Source: Favolaschia claudopus
Lineage: Eukaryota; Basidiomycota; Agaricomycetes; Agaricales; Mycenaceae
DNA: 64,000 nt
Reading direction: 5' to 3'
Assembly: GCA_037176885.1 (NCBI GenBank)
Contig: JAWWNJ010000009.1
Location: forward strand, 930,001-994,000
The notes below the pieces were generated by a model that was given only the letters and a program-made list of their open reading frames with translations, was not told the origin of the DNA and made no database searches. Positions within the stretch are counted from its first letter, which is position 1. The number at the start of each line of letters is the position of its first letter. Positions 1 through 10,845 of this stretch are shown in pieces. Both the position numbers and the translations under genes were made by a program.

Positions 1-560
1 GCTGTCTGATCTCACTACTAGCATTGGCATCCATCGCCAACTGTTATCCTGTCCTCCCTAAGGTGGAGCGCTGTTTAGACGCGTCCTGTCCCTACTACGC
101 GGTCACATTCCACTTTCCATCAATCAAGCCGGAACTTGCCGGGCCAGCCTATTTAAGCCAATTGTGGTCGGTTGTGGGCGCCCACACATCTCATTCTTCT
201 ACCACCATCTCCTCCCCTCACTCCCCTCCTCGAGCCACTCGACCTCAACGCTGCTCAACAACTGTGAGCTCAAGACATGGAAGGTGTGAGTTTTCTCTAG
301 TTCGTGTTGTGCCTGTCGCAGTCGAGGACCCATTGCCACGGCATCCGTCGTGTCCCTTCTCATCTCTCAAGCGGCGCGACCATCGCGACCATCTTCTCAA
401 TAGACCTCAATACGCGATGGTTGATGAAGAAGCTGGGATGGAATGAGCGCCTGTGCACTGGCAATGTCGATGACAGTTATCAAATGCGCTTGCAACCGTT
501 CCTGGTTGACCGTCAATGCGCCCGACCGTCCCTGTCGACATTCAACCAGTGCGCGGGCGC

Positions 561-1000
561 AAAGTTGTCGTCAAGAAAAAAGGTGTGTCTTTTGCTTTCC
601 TTAGTGGCGTCTGTTGCCCATGCGTTCGAACTAGGAATTGAGCACCGACTATTGGCTCTGATGAGGACTCGTCCACTGGGTAAGTCTCATTGCTGTCGAT
701 GGCTCGTTACACACTAACACTTGTTCATAGATATTCGCAAGCAAAAAAGTCACTAGCACACTCTGTGCTTCAAGCAGTGAACAGTTTGTCATCAAGAAAA
801 AAAGGTGCTTCTTTTTCCCTTAGGTTCAGGGATCATTGAACGCGTCGAACTAAGGAATGAGCCCCGACTATTGGCTCTGAATGGGTTCGCACTCGGTAAG
901 TTTCATTGCTGTGGATGATTCGTTCAGTACTAACATTTGTGCGCAGACATCCTCAAACACAAAAACTCACTAGCACCCTGTGCCTCAAGCTGTGGACGCT
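561..1000 (+). repeat. Degenerate tandem direct repeat, about 220-bp unit, two copies
   Basis: Copy 1 (about 561-781) and copy 2 (about 782-1000) share the same ordered blocks. These are a GTC(G/A)TCAAGAAAAAA start, a CCGACTATTGGCTCTGA block, and a 51-nt segment with GTAAGT donor, CTAAC-like branch point and AG end (680-730 and 896-946). Both copies finish with a CACTAGCAC block. The offsets are 216-221 bp, with small indels. The copies have diverged by point changes, so the duplication is not recent. The intron-like element sits at the same place in both, which suggests that an exon-intron unit of a former gene was duplicated. Confidence 0.75.
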
Positions 1001-1065
1001 CGCCGCAAGTGTATATATAGTCCTATCCTGAAATTCTGGCCGCTTGTCTGTATTAGTCCTTTGGA

Positions 1066-1290
1066 GCGCTAACAATGGGAGGGGGCGGCTTGTCCTGGCG
1101 TGGGGGAGTGAAGACGCGCCGAGGGGCAACCGGAGCGTGTCACCCACAGGGTTTTACCCCATGGCCTCGCGTAATAGTGGCGGGGACTTGTTCGCCCCGA
1201 AAATATAAAAAAAAATTCAAGAAAATTGTGTGTTGCGCTGAGTTTCTTGAGTGGCATGGAAGTCCGAGCCTTGGTCGCACTTTAAGATAC
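1066..1290 (+). other. GC-rich block followed by an A-run; possible dispersed element
   Basis: A strongly GC-rich stretch (1075-1200, with runs such as GGGAGGGGGCGG) ends abruptly in an AT-rich tail with an A9 run near 1207-1215. This composition differs from the surroundings and resembles the body-plus-A-tail layout of short retroposed elements. I could not identify clear Pol III A and B boxes or flanking target duplications by eye, so this is only a candidate. Confidence 0.25.
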
Positions 1291-1602
1291 AGAGCGGTCG
1301 TAGATTGGACGGAGCTCATGCCCTCCATCCGACGTTGCTTCACTCTTTTCGTCAATGACCTGAAGGTGCCAAGGATCTGCATGCCATCATCAATCGCATC
1401 AATGATTGAAATTGAACGCGGATCGATCGACGATCGTCATACATGATCGACCTGCAAGCATCGTCCAGCAAAGTTAGAAAAATCAACACTTGATTTAGCT
1501 TTGCGAGTACTACATGGATACAGCTACACGCTACTATGGCTTCGACTTACATGCAGAGATATCGATGCTCACATATCTGGAATAAGTTACTGGTACGCGC
1601 TG

Positions 1603-2292
1603 TTATCTGGGAGAAGGCAAGACTATTGGAGGCTGCGATATTCCGGTACCTGTTCTGCACTGTCTCCGCTCGTTGCCGAGGAGCTCGGCGCGACACGCAT
1701 GCTGTTTCCCTGCTATCCTACACTGGCGAGAACACCACGCAACACCGCACCGGGGACAGGCGGGGAAATTTGTACCGGGCGCGCGACAGGTTGCACATTT
1801 TATTTGGAAGGTTAGGCGAGACCGGCGCTCGACGGATGCGAGGGTTGTTTGGGGAGGTGTCGGGGCGAGGGGATGGAAGTCGAGAAGAGGCGCGGAGGAG
1901 GGGGACGGGGGTGCGCGGTCGGAGATGGGGGGCGGAGCGCGACTTATGGAGGGAATGGTGAGCGCGCGCTCCGGCAAGGGTGTGACAGGCGACGCAGTTG
2001 CAGGCCGCCGTCGGCGTTTTCGTTGGGGAGTCAAAAATAATTGGAGGGCATCATGAGCAGCGGGGGTGGGGCTGAACGCGCCGACGGCAGAGTTTGTCCC
2101 GCTCCTTAGGGTAAGATACACGGAAGGATCTGTTTTTTGAGGCAGATCGAGGGAAAGCCTCGAGCACGATGAATACGCGGAGAATAGTGAGGAGGAGGTT
2201 GTGGACCGGCGGAGCGGCCGCGGCTCCTCGTCGTCGTGCAGAACAGCGATGATCTCTGCAGGAGAGTTGAGGGGACTGTTTTCTGAGGACAT
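1603..2292 (-). CDS. Zinc-finger protein with C-terminal MYND/HIT-like finger
   Basis: A frame of about 229 residues read from the ATG at 2292. An upstream in-frame extension exists, but the MSSENS start follows a short untranslated-looking stretch and is preferred. The N-terminal 140 residues are rich in Ser, Pro, Thr and Arg and look disordered, with a basic RKRRRRP patch. The C-terminus holds a Cys/His cluster, CATC then CPRC then CSRQC and a final HAC, spaced like the treble-clef fingers of MYND or HIT-type proteins. Such fingers usually bind protein partners. The ligand spacing after the fifth Cys is shorter than the MYND norm, so the subfamily is uncertain. The last 25 residues may be intron read-through. 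Confidence 0.5.
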   Translation of the reverse strand: MSSENSPLNSPAEIIAVLHDDEEPRPLRRSTTSSSLFSAYSSCSRLSLDLPQKTDPSVYLTLRSGTNSAVGAFSPTPAAHDALQLFLTPQRKRRRRPATASPVTPLPERALTIPSISRAPPPISDRAPPSPSSAPLLDFHPLAPTPPQTTLASVERRSRLTFQIKCATCRAPGTNFPACPRCGVAWCSRQCRIAGKQHACRAELLGNERRQCRTGTGISQPPIVLPSPR

Positions 2293-4208
2293 GGTGGTTG
2301 AAGGAAAAGAGTGAGTTTGAGAATGACGCGCTATGCCAATGGGCGTTGATCGCAAGTCGAAGTTGATCGCGTCTTGATTAGGCCCGGTCCGGCTTGAGTC
2401 TACTTGAGTCCGACTCTCGTAATCGAATGACTCGGCCAATCTCTCTCCCCGACATTGACCTCGAGAAAATTCCGTGTGCCTACCCCAAATCTACCGGGCT
2501 CTACGCTCTCTCCCCTCTCCACGAATGTTCACGCGTTCACCCCCAAGCCCAGAATACCTCCCATTCCTCTCACGGACCGTGCCGCGTCCCAACAACGTTC
2601 AAGTTTCAATTCAGCGCTCTCGAGCTCTCGGAACACCCGGTTGTCTCGCCCAAGCTCCACAATTCCAACAACAATACAATTTATGCGACAATACGTCGCG
2701 ATGTTCACAGCAACATACGATCTCGGAATCTGTGGCGACGATATACGTACTGATGTCAAGTCTCATTCTGTACACTCGGTGCTATCGAATTCAAGTCTTT
2801 TTCCGGATTGGTGGACACTATTTAAAAATGCTCTCTTGCGGCCTTCGCAATTCTACTGTGTTCAAGATGTCTGCCGTGACCAAGCCGTGACGCTTTTGGG
2901 GCACCCCCAACCAAGTCTAACCACAACTTCTCTGTATCCTCAAGCTTGGCCACAGGACTTGTCCTCAGGTTCTCCCAACACTTGATCTGCCGCTCATGCG
3001 CGCGATGCGCGCAATCACGAAAATACTCGCCTTTCCCTGGTATACATACTCCCTGCCTCATCATTCGCCCAAGCTCGGGAACAAGATGCCATCTCGGTCT
3101 CAGTAGCATCCAACGCTCAATCTCCAGTGTCCCGGACCGCAAGAAACACCCCTTCTTTTCATTTCGTTTCGCTCTAAATTTTGCTCATCTCTGGATTGGC
3201 GCAATTTTGCGCCACGAAACTACCCCACAACTTCTATGCGAAGCTTTAGCTTCTCCGGGGCTTGCTATGTCCTTGCCATCCGGCTAGTCGGCGGCTTAGC
3301 TCTCGCGTTCAGGGATAGCGCCGAGATTCGCAGTTGAAGCACCGGTCTTGTTCAATTTTTCAATTCACGGCATGTTGCTACTTGGACATACTTATATCGT
3401 CGTCAGTTCACCGCGAATTCTATACACCTCAAGTGATGCATGCATTTTCAACGCGCGACCCTCTAGTATATCTCCAGAATTTGTCCACCACAACCAGAGA
3501 TGCTGCCGCACAATTTTAAATTTGACCGTATCGTCGCCTGACTCTCTTCATATCCCGTCCATATCGTTCTCAATAAAAAACTAAAGTCACCTATGCATCA
3601 CACACTTTCTCGGTTGAGTTTTGCTGCAATTCGCTGCAGACCTCCTCGGCCGAACATCTATCCCGACAGTTGATTGAAATCACAACACATACATATAGAG
3701 GGTGGTCCGTGCGCGCCTGCTCGCCTATAAAAGCTTCCCTTCAACCACCTCGATTCTTTACCACTCTGGCCTTTTGGCTTAGATCAAGTGTAGTATCTGT
3801 TCTTAATAGTTTAACCACTATTATGCGTGCACCGCACGCATTTCTGGTTATCTAATTTTTGCCGCCCTTGCTCGTCTGCTCTGCTTGCAACAGACGGGCG
3901 CGATGACCTTGCCGCTGCACTACTGGCTTGTGTCGTCAGGGGTTTCTTTTTTTTTTGGACCCTCCGCTCTCCTAACCTTAACCTTAGTTTACATTAATAT
4001 CTTTCGCTTTGACCATCCTTTTTGGGAGTTCTATCTATTTACGTCTGAAAAGGAATTCCGTACAGCAGTTTGGCGATGAAAGTAAAGAAACAGCAATACT
4101 GTTGAATACGGTTTTGTGAGGCGCGAGATTCCTCAATCATGTGGGCGTAAACACCGACGAAAGCTCAATGATTCAGAGCTTCAATTCTTGGAAGTGACTG
4201 ACGCGAAG
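2293..4208. other. 1.9-kb intergenic stretch
   Basis: No convincing gene. A 176-codon frame on the plus strand (2455-2985) and overlapping frames on both strands have no recognisable motif and no intron pattern. There is a T11 run near 3950 and a telomere-like variant AACCTTAACCTTAG near 3975. The rest shows nothing specific. Confidence 0.5.
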
Positions 4209-5787
4209 CTAATCGAAAACAATCTTCTTGCCCTGACCACCTAGTCCGCCTCCGACTCCCATCTTTTCCTTCATTGCCTTTTTCGCCAACCAAGAAGGAT
4301 GCATACCCGCGGTCTTGTCCTGGCCGGTGTAGGCATTCCTGGGTTGGCCGGTTACTGTCGCCTGCTTCGCTCCTGCACGGCCAGCCCATCCACCATCGAC
4401 TCCCCGCGCCTTTTGCTCACTCCATCTCTTTGCTTCCGCCTCCCTCTTCGCCTGTCTCGCTTCCCACTGTGCCTTCTTCACTTCCCTCTCCTTCGCTGCG
4501 GCCTCTGCCTCTTTCTTCTTATGGTTGGCACCGCGGCCGTATTTCTTCTCCCAAATGCTGTACAGAATTGCGTTTGTGAAGGGCATAGAATGAGGACATA
4601 AAGAACACTTACGCCCTCCTTGCGCGTTGTCCACGCCGATTTTTTCTCTCCCCGCCTTCGTCTATGTCCTCCACCTCTGAATCTGACGACCCACCACGAA
4701 TATACCCAACCGAAAGCGAAGGCAGGAACTGCGACGATGACGCAGCAGCCTTCTTCGTTGACGGGGAGTCGGCCTTGGCTGGCTTTTTCTTTGGAGGCGC
4801 AGTGTCCTCATCCTCGTCCGAGTCGTCCACATCAGAGTTAGCGGAATGAATGCTCCCCGATTCCCACCCGTCTTCCGCCGCATCTCCTTCCTCATCAACC
4901 CCAACGCTACCAGACTCCCAGCCAGCTTCTTCGCCTACCTCATCCTCCCCCTCTTCGTTCGCGTTTGCATTGTCCTCTTGATCTTCATCTTCGTCCCCAA
5001 GTTCATTATCCATGCCAATGACAGCGGCATTTTCCTCGTCCGCAGGCGGCAGCAGCACAGCGCGCAGCCCTGTTACAGCATCTGTAACTGCCGCACCCAG
5101 CGCGCGCGCGCTCAAAAATCGCGCTTGTACCTTGGGGTTTGTTGAATTCGGTAGTGATATGCTCGCTGAGCATAATGTCAAGATTATCCTTCGAAAGGTC
5201 CAAGACACGCACCTGGGAGCTCTCGGGCAATAGCTGCACTGGCAGAAGCGCTGTCATTGATATGTCGGTCTTTGTGTAAACGCGTCCGAAGAGCTGTTGC
5301 TGCAATGATATCGGAATCGATTGTCTAGTACATGGATCAATCTAACTAGACAGTGTAAAGAAAATCAAACGCACCTTGAGTTCCTCCAATTCTGCCTCGA
5401 GCGCATCGACATCAGCTGTCGCAGAATTTTTCTTCCTGTGTTGATTACAATACCCTCACCGATATATCTCGACGAAGAAGGCGGGACAAAAGGCATACCT
5501 CAATTCCTTCAGCTTCTTCACAACGCGCTGCGTCTCGAATGTGCGCGCCTTCTTGGCGGCTTTGCGGACTTCCTTCAGCTCATGGTGCTGGGTGCATATA
5601 GTAAGCGCATGGGTTCCGAGCCAGAGTGAGTGAAATGACATGCGAGTTTGCCGGCGAATTTGGTGGCGAGTGCGTCCTAGATCATGAGTCAGATTTGGGC
5701 GTGTTCAGCTAGGGGAAGGCGAACCTCTGGAGATGGGGCAGTGCGCTTGCGTTTGGTGCCGCGAGATATGGTGGTAGGTGCGCTCAT
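4209..5787 (-). CDS. BUD22: BUD22-family ribosome biogenesis factor
   Basis: Seven exons sum to 1260 nt (419 aa). BUD22/SRFBP1 proteins act in the nucleolus in early 18S rRNA processing. An N-terminal helical segment contains the family-like HHELKEVRKAAKKARTFETQ and a Leu/Glu-rich coiled coil, followed by a long acidic region (about residues 150-290). The C-terminus has the two hallmark motifs: AIWEKKYG (spanning the last intron) and the terminal HPSWLAKK...GKKIVFD. My exons are 5787-5725, 5676-5644, 5587-5499, 5435-5375, 5324-5213, 5165-4613 and 4557-4209. The second intron only keeps frame with a GC donor (GCATGT at 5643), an oddity listed as a finding. The start is the first ATG before a basic RGTKRKR stretch. 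The gene is divergent from the hydrolase at 6261. Confidence 0.9.
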
Positions 5788-6217
5788 GATGAAAAGTCAA
5801 TTGAGTGATTGTGCGATGAGAGAAATTTTCCGAATATGGAGGCAGACGCGGTCACGCGACTGGGAGCATTTCCCGATGCGTCGCGTAACCAGGTATTTAA
5901 CCGGATTATCGGGTTGACTCAGCACTGTACTAGATAAGACTCGAGAAATTCGAGTGTTGAATAATGTCCTGCTCGAGACTGACAAAATTCCGGTTGCCGG
6001 GGTCTCTCGATTTTGAAATGAGTTCTCGAGCCCTTCCCCGAGTCAGATAGTTGAGATGAAGGGGCTTATATGTAGGAAACCAGCGATCATATCGCCGACA
6101 ATGGAGTTGTACCGTGTTGACTCAGCCATTGGCTAGCGCCAAAACCAGGCGAATTCGCGTATCGAACGGAGAAATAAATGCAATGTAATTTTGAGGGCAT
6201 TCAATTCTGAGAAGCAA

Positions 6218-6223
6218 TATAAA
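6218..6223 (+). promoter_or_regulatory. TATA box of the metallo-beta-lactamase gene
   Basis: A TATAAA lies 43 bp before the ATG at 6261. The 473-bp gap between this gene and BUD22 (ATG at 5787, opposite strand) is otherwise unremarkable and probably serves as a shared promoter. Confidence 0.5.
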
Positions 6224-6260
6224 GGGGTTGCCACAAATCGAGGATTCCCCGGAAAACACC

Positions 6261-7554
6261 ATGTCACCGCCCACGTTTCGCGACCTAGGGATCCCCGTCT
6301 CGAATGCGACGGTATCTCTCAAAGTGTTCAACGTCGTTCGCGACATGCGAGAGGTGTACGTTTCGGCAGACTTCATGATGAAGCCTGTCCTTCCTGGAAG
6401 GGAGATGGCTACACTCCCTATATTTGCCTTCCTCATCGAGAACGCTGCGATGGGGCAGCGCGTCATGTTCGATCTCGGCCCGCGTAAGGACCAGGAGAAC
6501 GCGGCGCCGCCGATTCCAGAATGGCATGCGACGAAATTTTATGCCATGCCTGTCGATCGAGACATTACCGAGCAGCTCGATGACAATGGAGTGGATCTGA
6601 AGACTATCAGTGCAGTGATTTGGAGGTCAGTTCATCCTCTTTGACCGCGATAAAGAGGGTTGACTTGGCCGCAGTCATGCACATTTCGATCATACTGGTG
6701 AGTAGTGCAACGATAACAGCTTGACTGACGACATTCAATTGCGACCAGGTGATGTGAGCAAGTTTCCCGCGTCAACAAACCTTGTCTTCGGGCCAGAAAC
6801 AAAAGCAGTCAGTTATCTTGTGGATTCCAATAGCGATCTGGTAGAAAGCGACTTAAGGTCATTCGCTATATCTCTTGAATACTTGCTGGTCGTTAATATT
6901 CAGATCGTAGCGGCCGAGATCTCGTTCGTGTCGACTTCGATAAATCCCCTCTTGAAATTGGCGGATTCAAAGCAAACGACTTTTTTGGGGACGGAAGTTT
7001 TTACCTATTGGACGTCCCTGGTGTGAGTCTGCTTCAGCGAATTAGAAAATCAATGACCAGGGTCGCAGCATCTCGCAGGCCACCTCTGCGCCCTTGCGCG
7101 GGTGACGCCGACCAGTTTCGTCCTTCTCGGAGGAGACTGCTGCCACCACCCTGGAATGCTCCGCCCAACTTCCAAGATTCACCGGCATTACCCCTGCCCC
7201 GGAGAGATCTTCGCCTCAGCCCGACGCTCCGTTTCAGCGACACACTTCCCGCCCCCAGACGCCGTAGGCGAATTCGACCTTGCGTCGCGTACGACGCCTA
7301 TGTTGGACGTCTCAGATAAGGGTGTGTACGCTGACAGGGACACCGCGCGCAAATCCATAGAGAAGATAGGCGACTTCGATGTGAATAGCGATGTTTTCGT
7401 TGCGCTAGCACATGACGAATCGCTGGTGGACGTTGTGGGTCCGTTTCCGGCTTTATTGAATGACTGGCAGGCGAAGGACTGGAAGAACAAGGTGATGTGG
7501 GCGTTCCTTGACGAGGCCAATCCAGCGTTTAGGTTCAGCGCTAAAACAGTCTGA
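6261..7554 (+). CDS. Metallo-beta-lactamase fold hydrolase (lactonase-like)
   Basis: Five exons (6261-6625, 6675-6697, 6749-6857, 6911-7022, 7069-7554) give 364 aa. The protein has the metal-binding signature HAHFDH followed by TGD (about residue 125), then VPGHLAGHL in the middle and a GGDCCHHPG motif later, as in MBL-fold lactonases and hydrolases. There is no signal peptide, so it is probably cytosolic. Fungal members are often annotated as quorum-lactone or mycotoxin lactonases, but the substrate cannot be read from the sequence. Exon 2 is only 23 nt and carries essentially the whole HxHxDH motif. The upstream in-frame extension begins with TTG and was not used. The gene is convergent with the FAD monooxygenase, with 163 bp between stops. 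Confidence 0.88.
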
Positions 7555-7717
7555 GAAGTTCTAGACATGTGTAGATATCGTTTTGAAACAGCTGACTTGA
7601 AAACATGATACAATGTTCGATGCGGAATGAAAATTCTAGGGATTACAACATCTCAGGCAGTTTTTCTGATTTTCCTGATGAGTACAAGTTCAAGCTTGGT
7701 GGAGCGAGGCAACTCAC

Positions 7718-8937
7718 CTATATCGTATCGACCAACTCACCAATCCCCATAGACGCCCTTGCCGATTCGTAGCTCCTCTTGACCGCAGCCCCTCCGTACA
7801 CGCGCATTTCTTTCTCATACGCAGCCGTGATACCCTCCTTGTATCCACCTGCCTCGCCGATGAGGCGTCCCAACAGAGCACAATCTTGAACAGCCGTGTT
7901 AGCACCAATACCACCTACACACAATCAGTACCAAAAATTCCAGATAAAACGAAACGCGCACCTGCCGGTGTCATCGAATGCACACTATCGCCCACAACAG
8001 TCACCCGAGGTTGATTTGTCCACTCTGGCACGCCGTTGGGGGAGGAACAAGTAATTTTCCAGAACGCGGCTTCGGATTCGACCATCTGGTCGAAAAGCGG
8101 CTTGAAACGGGGGCCCCAGTTGGCTGTCAGGGATTTCGCCAGATCAGCAGCCTGCTTGCCGACGATGGTATAGTCGTTATTCGGCGCCTGGACCACTGCG
8201 CCAGGGGCTGCGAGAGTCCAGCCGAACTGTATCGTAGGGTCATCCATGTCCTGCGAGCGAACGTTGGTGATAACGAACAGGTCCCCCTCTGGTCTGGAAG
8301 TATCCCGGAATGTGAACACGCCTTCGCCCAACTCCTTGAACGCGGTGGTGTATGCCTGGCCGTGAATGCCCCGCGCGCCAGTATCGTACACTTTGAGTTT
8401 GCCATCGGAGAGCTGTTTCGCGAGCTTCGAGTGTACACCATCGGCACAGATGAGCATGGATCCCTCTGGGGATTTGGTCCCATCGGAGAATACGAGCTGC
8501 ACGCCGTCCGGTGTTAGCTCGTATTTGATCACATTTTTCCCCCAGTGCGTGTGCTCCTCGCAGCCTTCATAGAATATTCGACGCATCTCACCACGCGCGA
8601 TACCCACGACCTTTCCGCCCCGGGATGCCAAGGTTGCAACTTCTGTCGCATCCCTGTGCTCGGTCTGCGCGCCTGAGATGGCATCGTACGCAGTGAAGCC
8701 GGTACCACCAGTCTTACCGCACTTGTCGTAGAAGCGCTGGAAATGCTCGGGAGTAAGAACAGATTCAATGGCGTCCAAACCCTCGCTAGATAATCGTAGA
8801 CGATAACCGTTTCCGCGAATGTCGAATGAAGCATCGCGCTCGTAGATTTGGAAGGGAATATTGTGACGACGCAGAGATTGGGCAATGAGGAGAGCGGAAA
8901 GACCACCGCCAGAAATAAGGATAGGTTTCTGAGCCAT
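7718..8937 (-). CDS. FAD-dependent monooxygenase
   Basis: Two exons (8937-7962 and 7914-7718, with a 47-nt intron) encode 390 aa. The N-terminus PILISGGGLSALLIAQSLRR is a Rossmann FAD-binding loop, followed by an acidic residue in IYERD that should bind the ribose. A second FAD motif, GDSVHSMTPAGGIGANTA, is split by the intron. This layout is that of PHBH-type aromatic and polyketide hydroxylases, which use NADPH and O2. The first glycine motif is slightly atypical (GGGLSA rather than GAGIAG). There is no membrane segment. The natural substrate is unknown. Neighbouring hydrolase and transporter genes do not look like a biosynthetic cluster. Confidence 0.9.
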
Positions 8938-10845
8938 ATCGGAGGAATTCAGGTTGTTGACGGATGAAAGCCACAATCTCGCGCTTTTTGTGCGCCTCCT
9001 ACTCGGACGTAAGCACTCTTATTCGACTGACCCATGGCTTAGCAAGACGGCGAGAACATCTTCATTCATCGATTCGTCAACCATTCCGAGTCGTCGCGGT
9101 GATTGGGACGAGCATAGTGGCAAGAACGGCAAGAAGAAAGTTACGAAGCGGTGATCCGCAACACATCGAAAAACACTGTGGTTAATAAACCTGGTTTTGG
9201 AAACTGATTCACCGGTCGACGCTCTAGGATGATGCATCGATGATGTTTTAGCTATGCCTTGACCTACAGTACATTTTTGTAAAGCTACTCTGCCATAGAG
9301 CTGGACGGTCACTGGAACGCTAGGACGAACGAACGGATCTTTCCTATGTCACCAGAATGATGACTGAAGGCGTCAGGCTGCACAGAGAGTGTGTAATCAA
9401 GTAAGATGAGTTTTGTATGGATAGGTATGAATAGAGATTACACAATCGCACACTTGCTGAGGGATCGAATAGAGAGGCAGCACCAAGAGTAGCCATAAAA
9501 GAGGCTGAAAGCAAGGAAGAGTAGCGCAAAGCCAGGAGAGAAGCGAGACAGTCAATGTGGTTCCAGAGAGTTCAGCGGCGTTACCGTAGATAGAGCAGGG
9601 AAAACCGCACGTGCGCCTCAGAAAAACAGACATACGAGAACCAGACGGACACAGAGCGACGGCAATTCGTAACGAGACTGAGGGTAATTGACGAAGAGCG
9701 GTAAACCCACTCGGTGAAAGGGTAGCATAAATTAAGAAGTTGAGGGACGACAGTGTAAGAGAGGAAGATAGTCGTCGAACGCTGTCGCGCTGCCGTCCCC
9801 GTTCATGATCTGGAATATGCTTGGTGCACTTGCCGCCAGGGTCTAACCAATGAAAAATGGCACAGACGACATCTTGCGCCAAGTACAGACTGGTCAGCGG
9901 GTGATTCGTATAGACTAAGAAATGGGTTTGAAGCAGCGCAGAGTTGGAACAGGTTCAATCGGACCGGAAAGCGAAAATCTTGACCCTTCCATATATGTTT
10001 AGGGCACGCTTAAAAGCGTAGTCGACGAGCAAGGCACCATGTGTAGCGAGTGCCCAGGATATGTTGCAGTATAATGAATAGCGGGACTTTGAAGTTTTGA
10101 GCCAGTTAAGTGATGGTAACGGATCAAGGTCGTTTAGCGCTCATTTCTGGCGTCGGGTGACGGTGGGACGTCGGTGCAATTGATCGACGGTCCGCCGCGC
10201 TCCGGCCACGATTTCAATAACTTCATTTCCATTTTCAAACCCAAGCCAAACTCTAGATCTCCGTTCCTAGCCGCATATACGCATCTCCCGAATATACTCA
10301 GTCGGAAGCGGGCTGGAAGAGTGGAAAGGGTCCTCAACATCGCTACCAGTCATTGCCCCGACATCTCTCCGCGCCGAGTCAATGCCCAGTCGCTAAACGT
10401 CCAGCACATGGTTTTTGTTTCATCCCAATGGTGCAAATCTCGCGGGAGTCAAGTTTTCAATGGTATACCGTCACTTGTGTCCGTACTGGTGCTCTACAAT
10501 GCCTGCGCTTCATGCTACTCGGACACTAGAGCCCTCACTGCGCTCTTATGAAATATTCGGCTTCCTTACCCTGGATTTCAATGCAATTCTGGCACGCGAC
10601 GCTCTCATAAACATCCAAACTTCAAACTTGAAGTAACTGTCAGGAACTGGCTCGCTTCATTCCGTATCAGATGACCCCGCATCCCGCCCCGCACCTTCCG
10701 TAGACAGAACCAGGCTTGGCGCGAGACCGCATGATCTTTACCCTGCATTCTAGCGCCGCTTAAATCGAAACCAAAAAATGTGGGGCTCACCTGCGCGGTC
10801 TTGTCTACCCGTTCGCGTTCCCTCACAAACTCATTGTGTACACCC
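8938..10845. other. 1.9-kb intergenic stretch between divergent genes
   Basis: No supported gene. The longest frame (9397-9882, minus strand, 161 codons) starts with TTG, has no motif and is not preferred. The stretch separates the starts of the FAD monooxygenase (8937) and the sugar transporter (10846) and presumably contains both promoters. I saw no repeat or RNA gene in it. Confidence 0.5.

Larger units (their letters stand above)
1..1602. other. Gene-poor left end
   Basis: No open frame here has recognisable motifs. The longer frames (about 140 residues at most) are low in complexity, several lack an ATG, and they overlap one another on both strands. The stretch contains a degenerate tandem duplication at about 561-1000 and a GC-rich block followed by an A-run at about 1066-1290, both listed separately. 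A spliced gene remnant cannot be excluded, because each repeat copy contains a convincing 51-nt intron-like segment. Confidence 0.5.

Noticed and set aside
24..717. Overlapping plus-strand frames at the left edge
   Set aside because: No domain; they cross the duplicated intron-like segment without regard to it.
2455..2985. 176-codon plus-strand frame rich in Ser, Pro and Arg
   Set aside because: Low complexity, overlapping frames on the other strand and no motif; probably intergenic.
9397..9882. 161-codon frame on the minus strand
   Set aside because: It begins with TTG, ATG starts lie deep inside, and the sequence has no recognisable domain.
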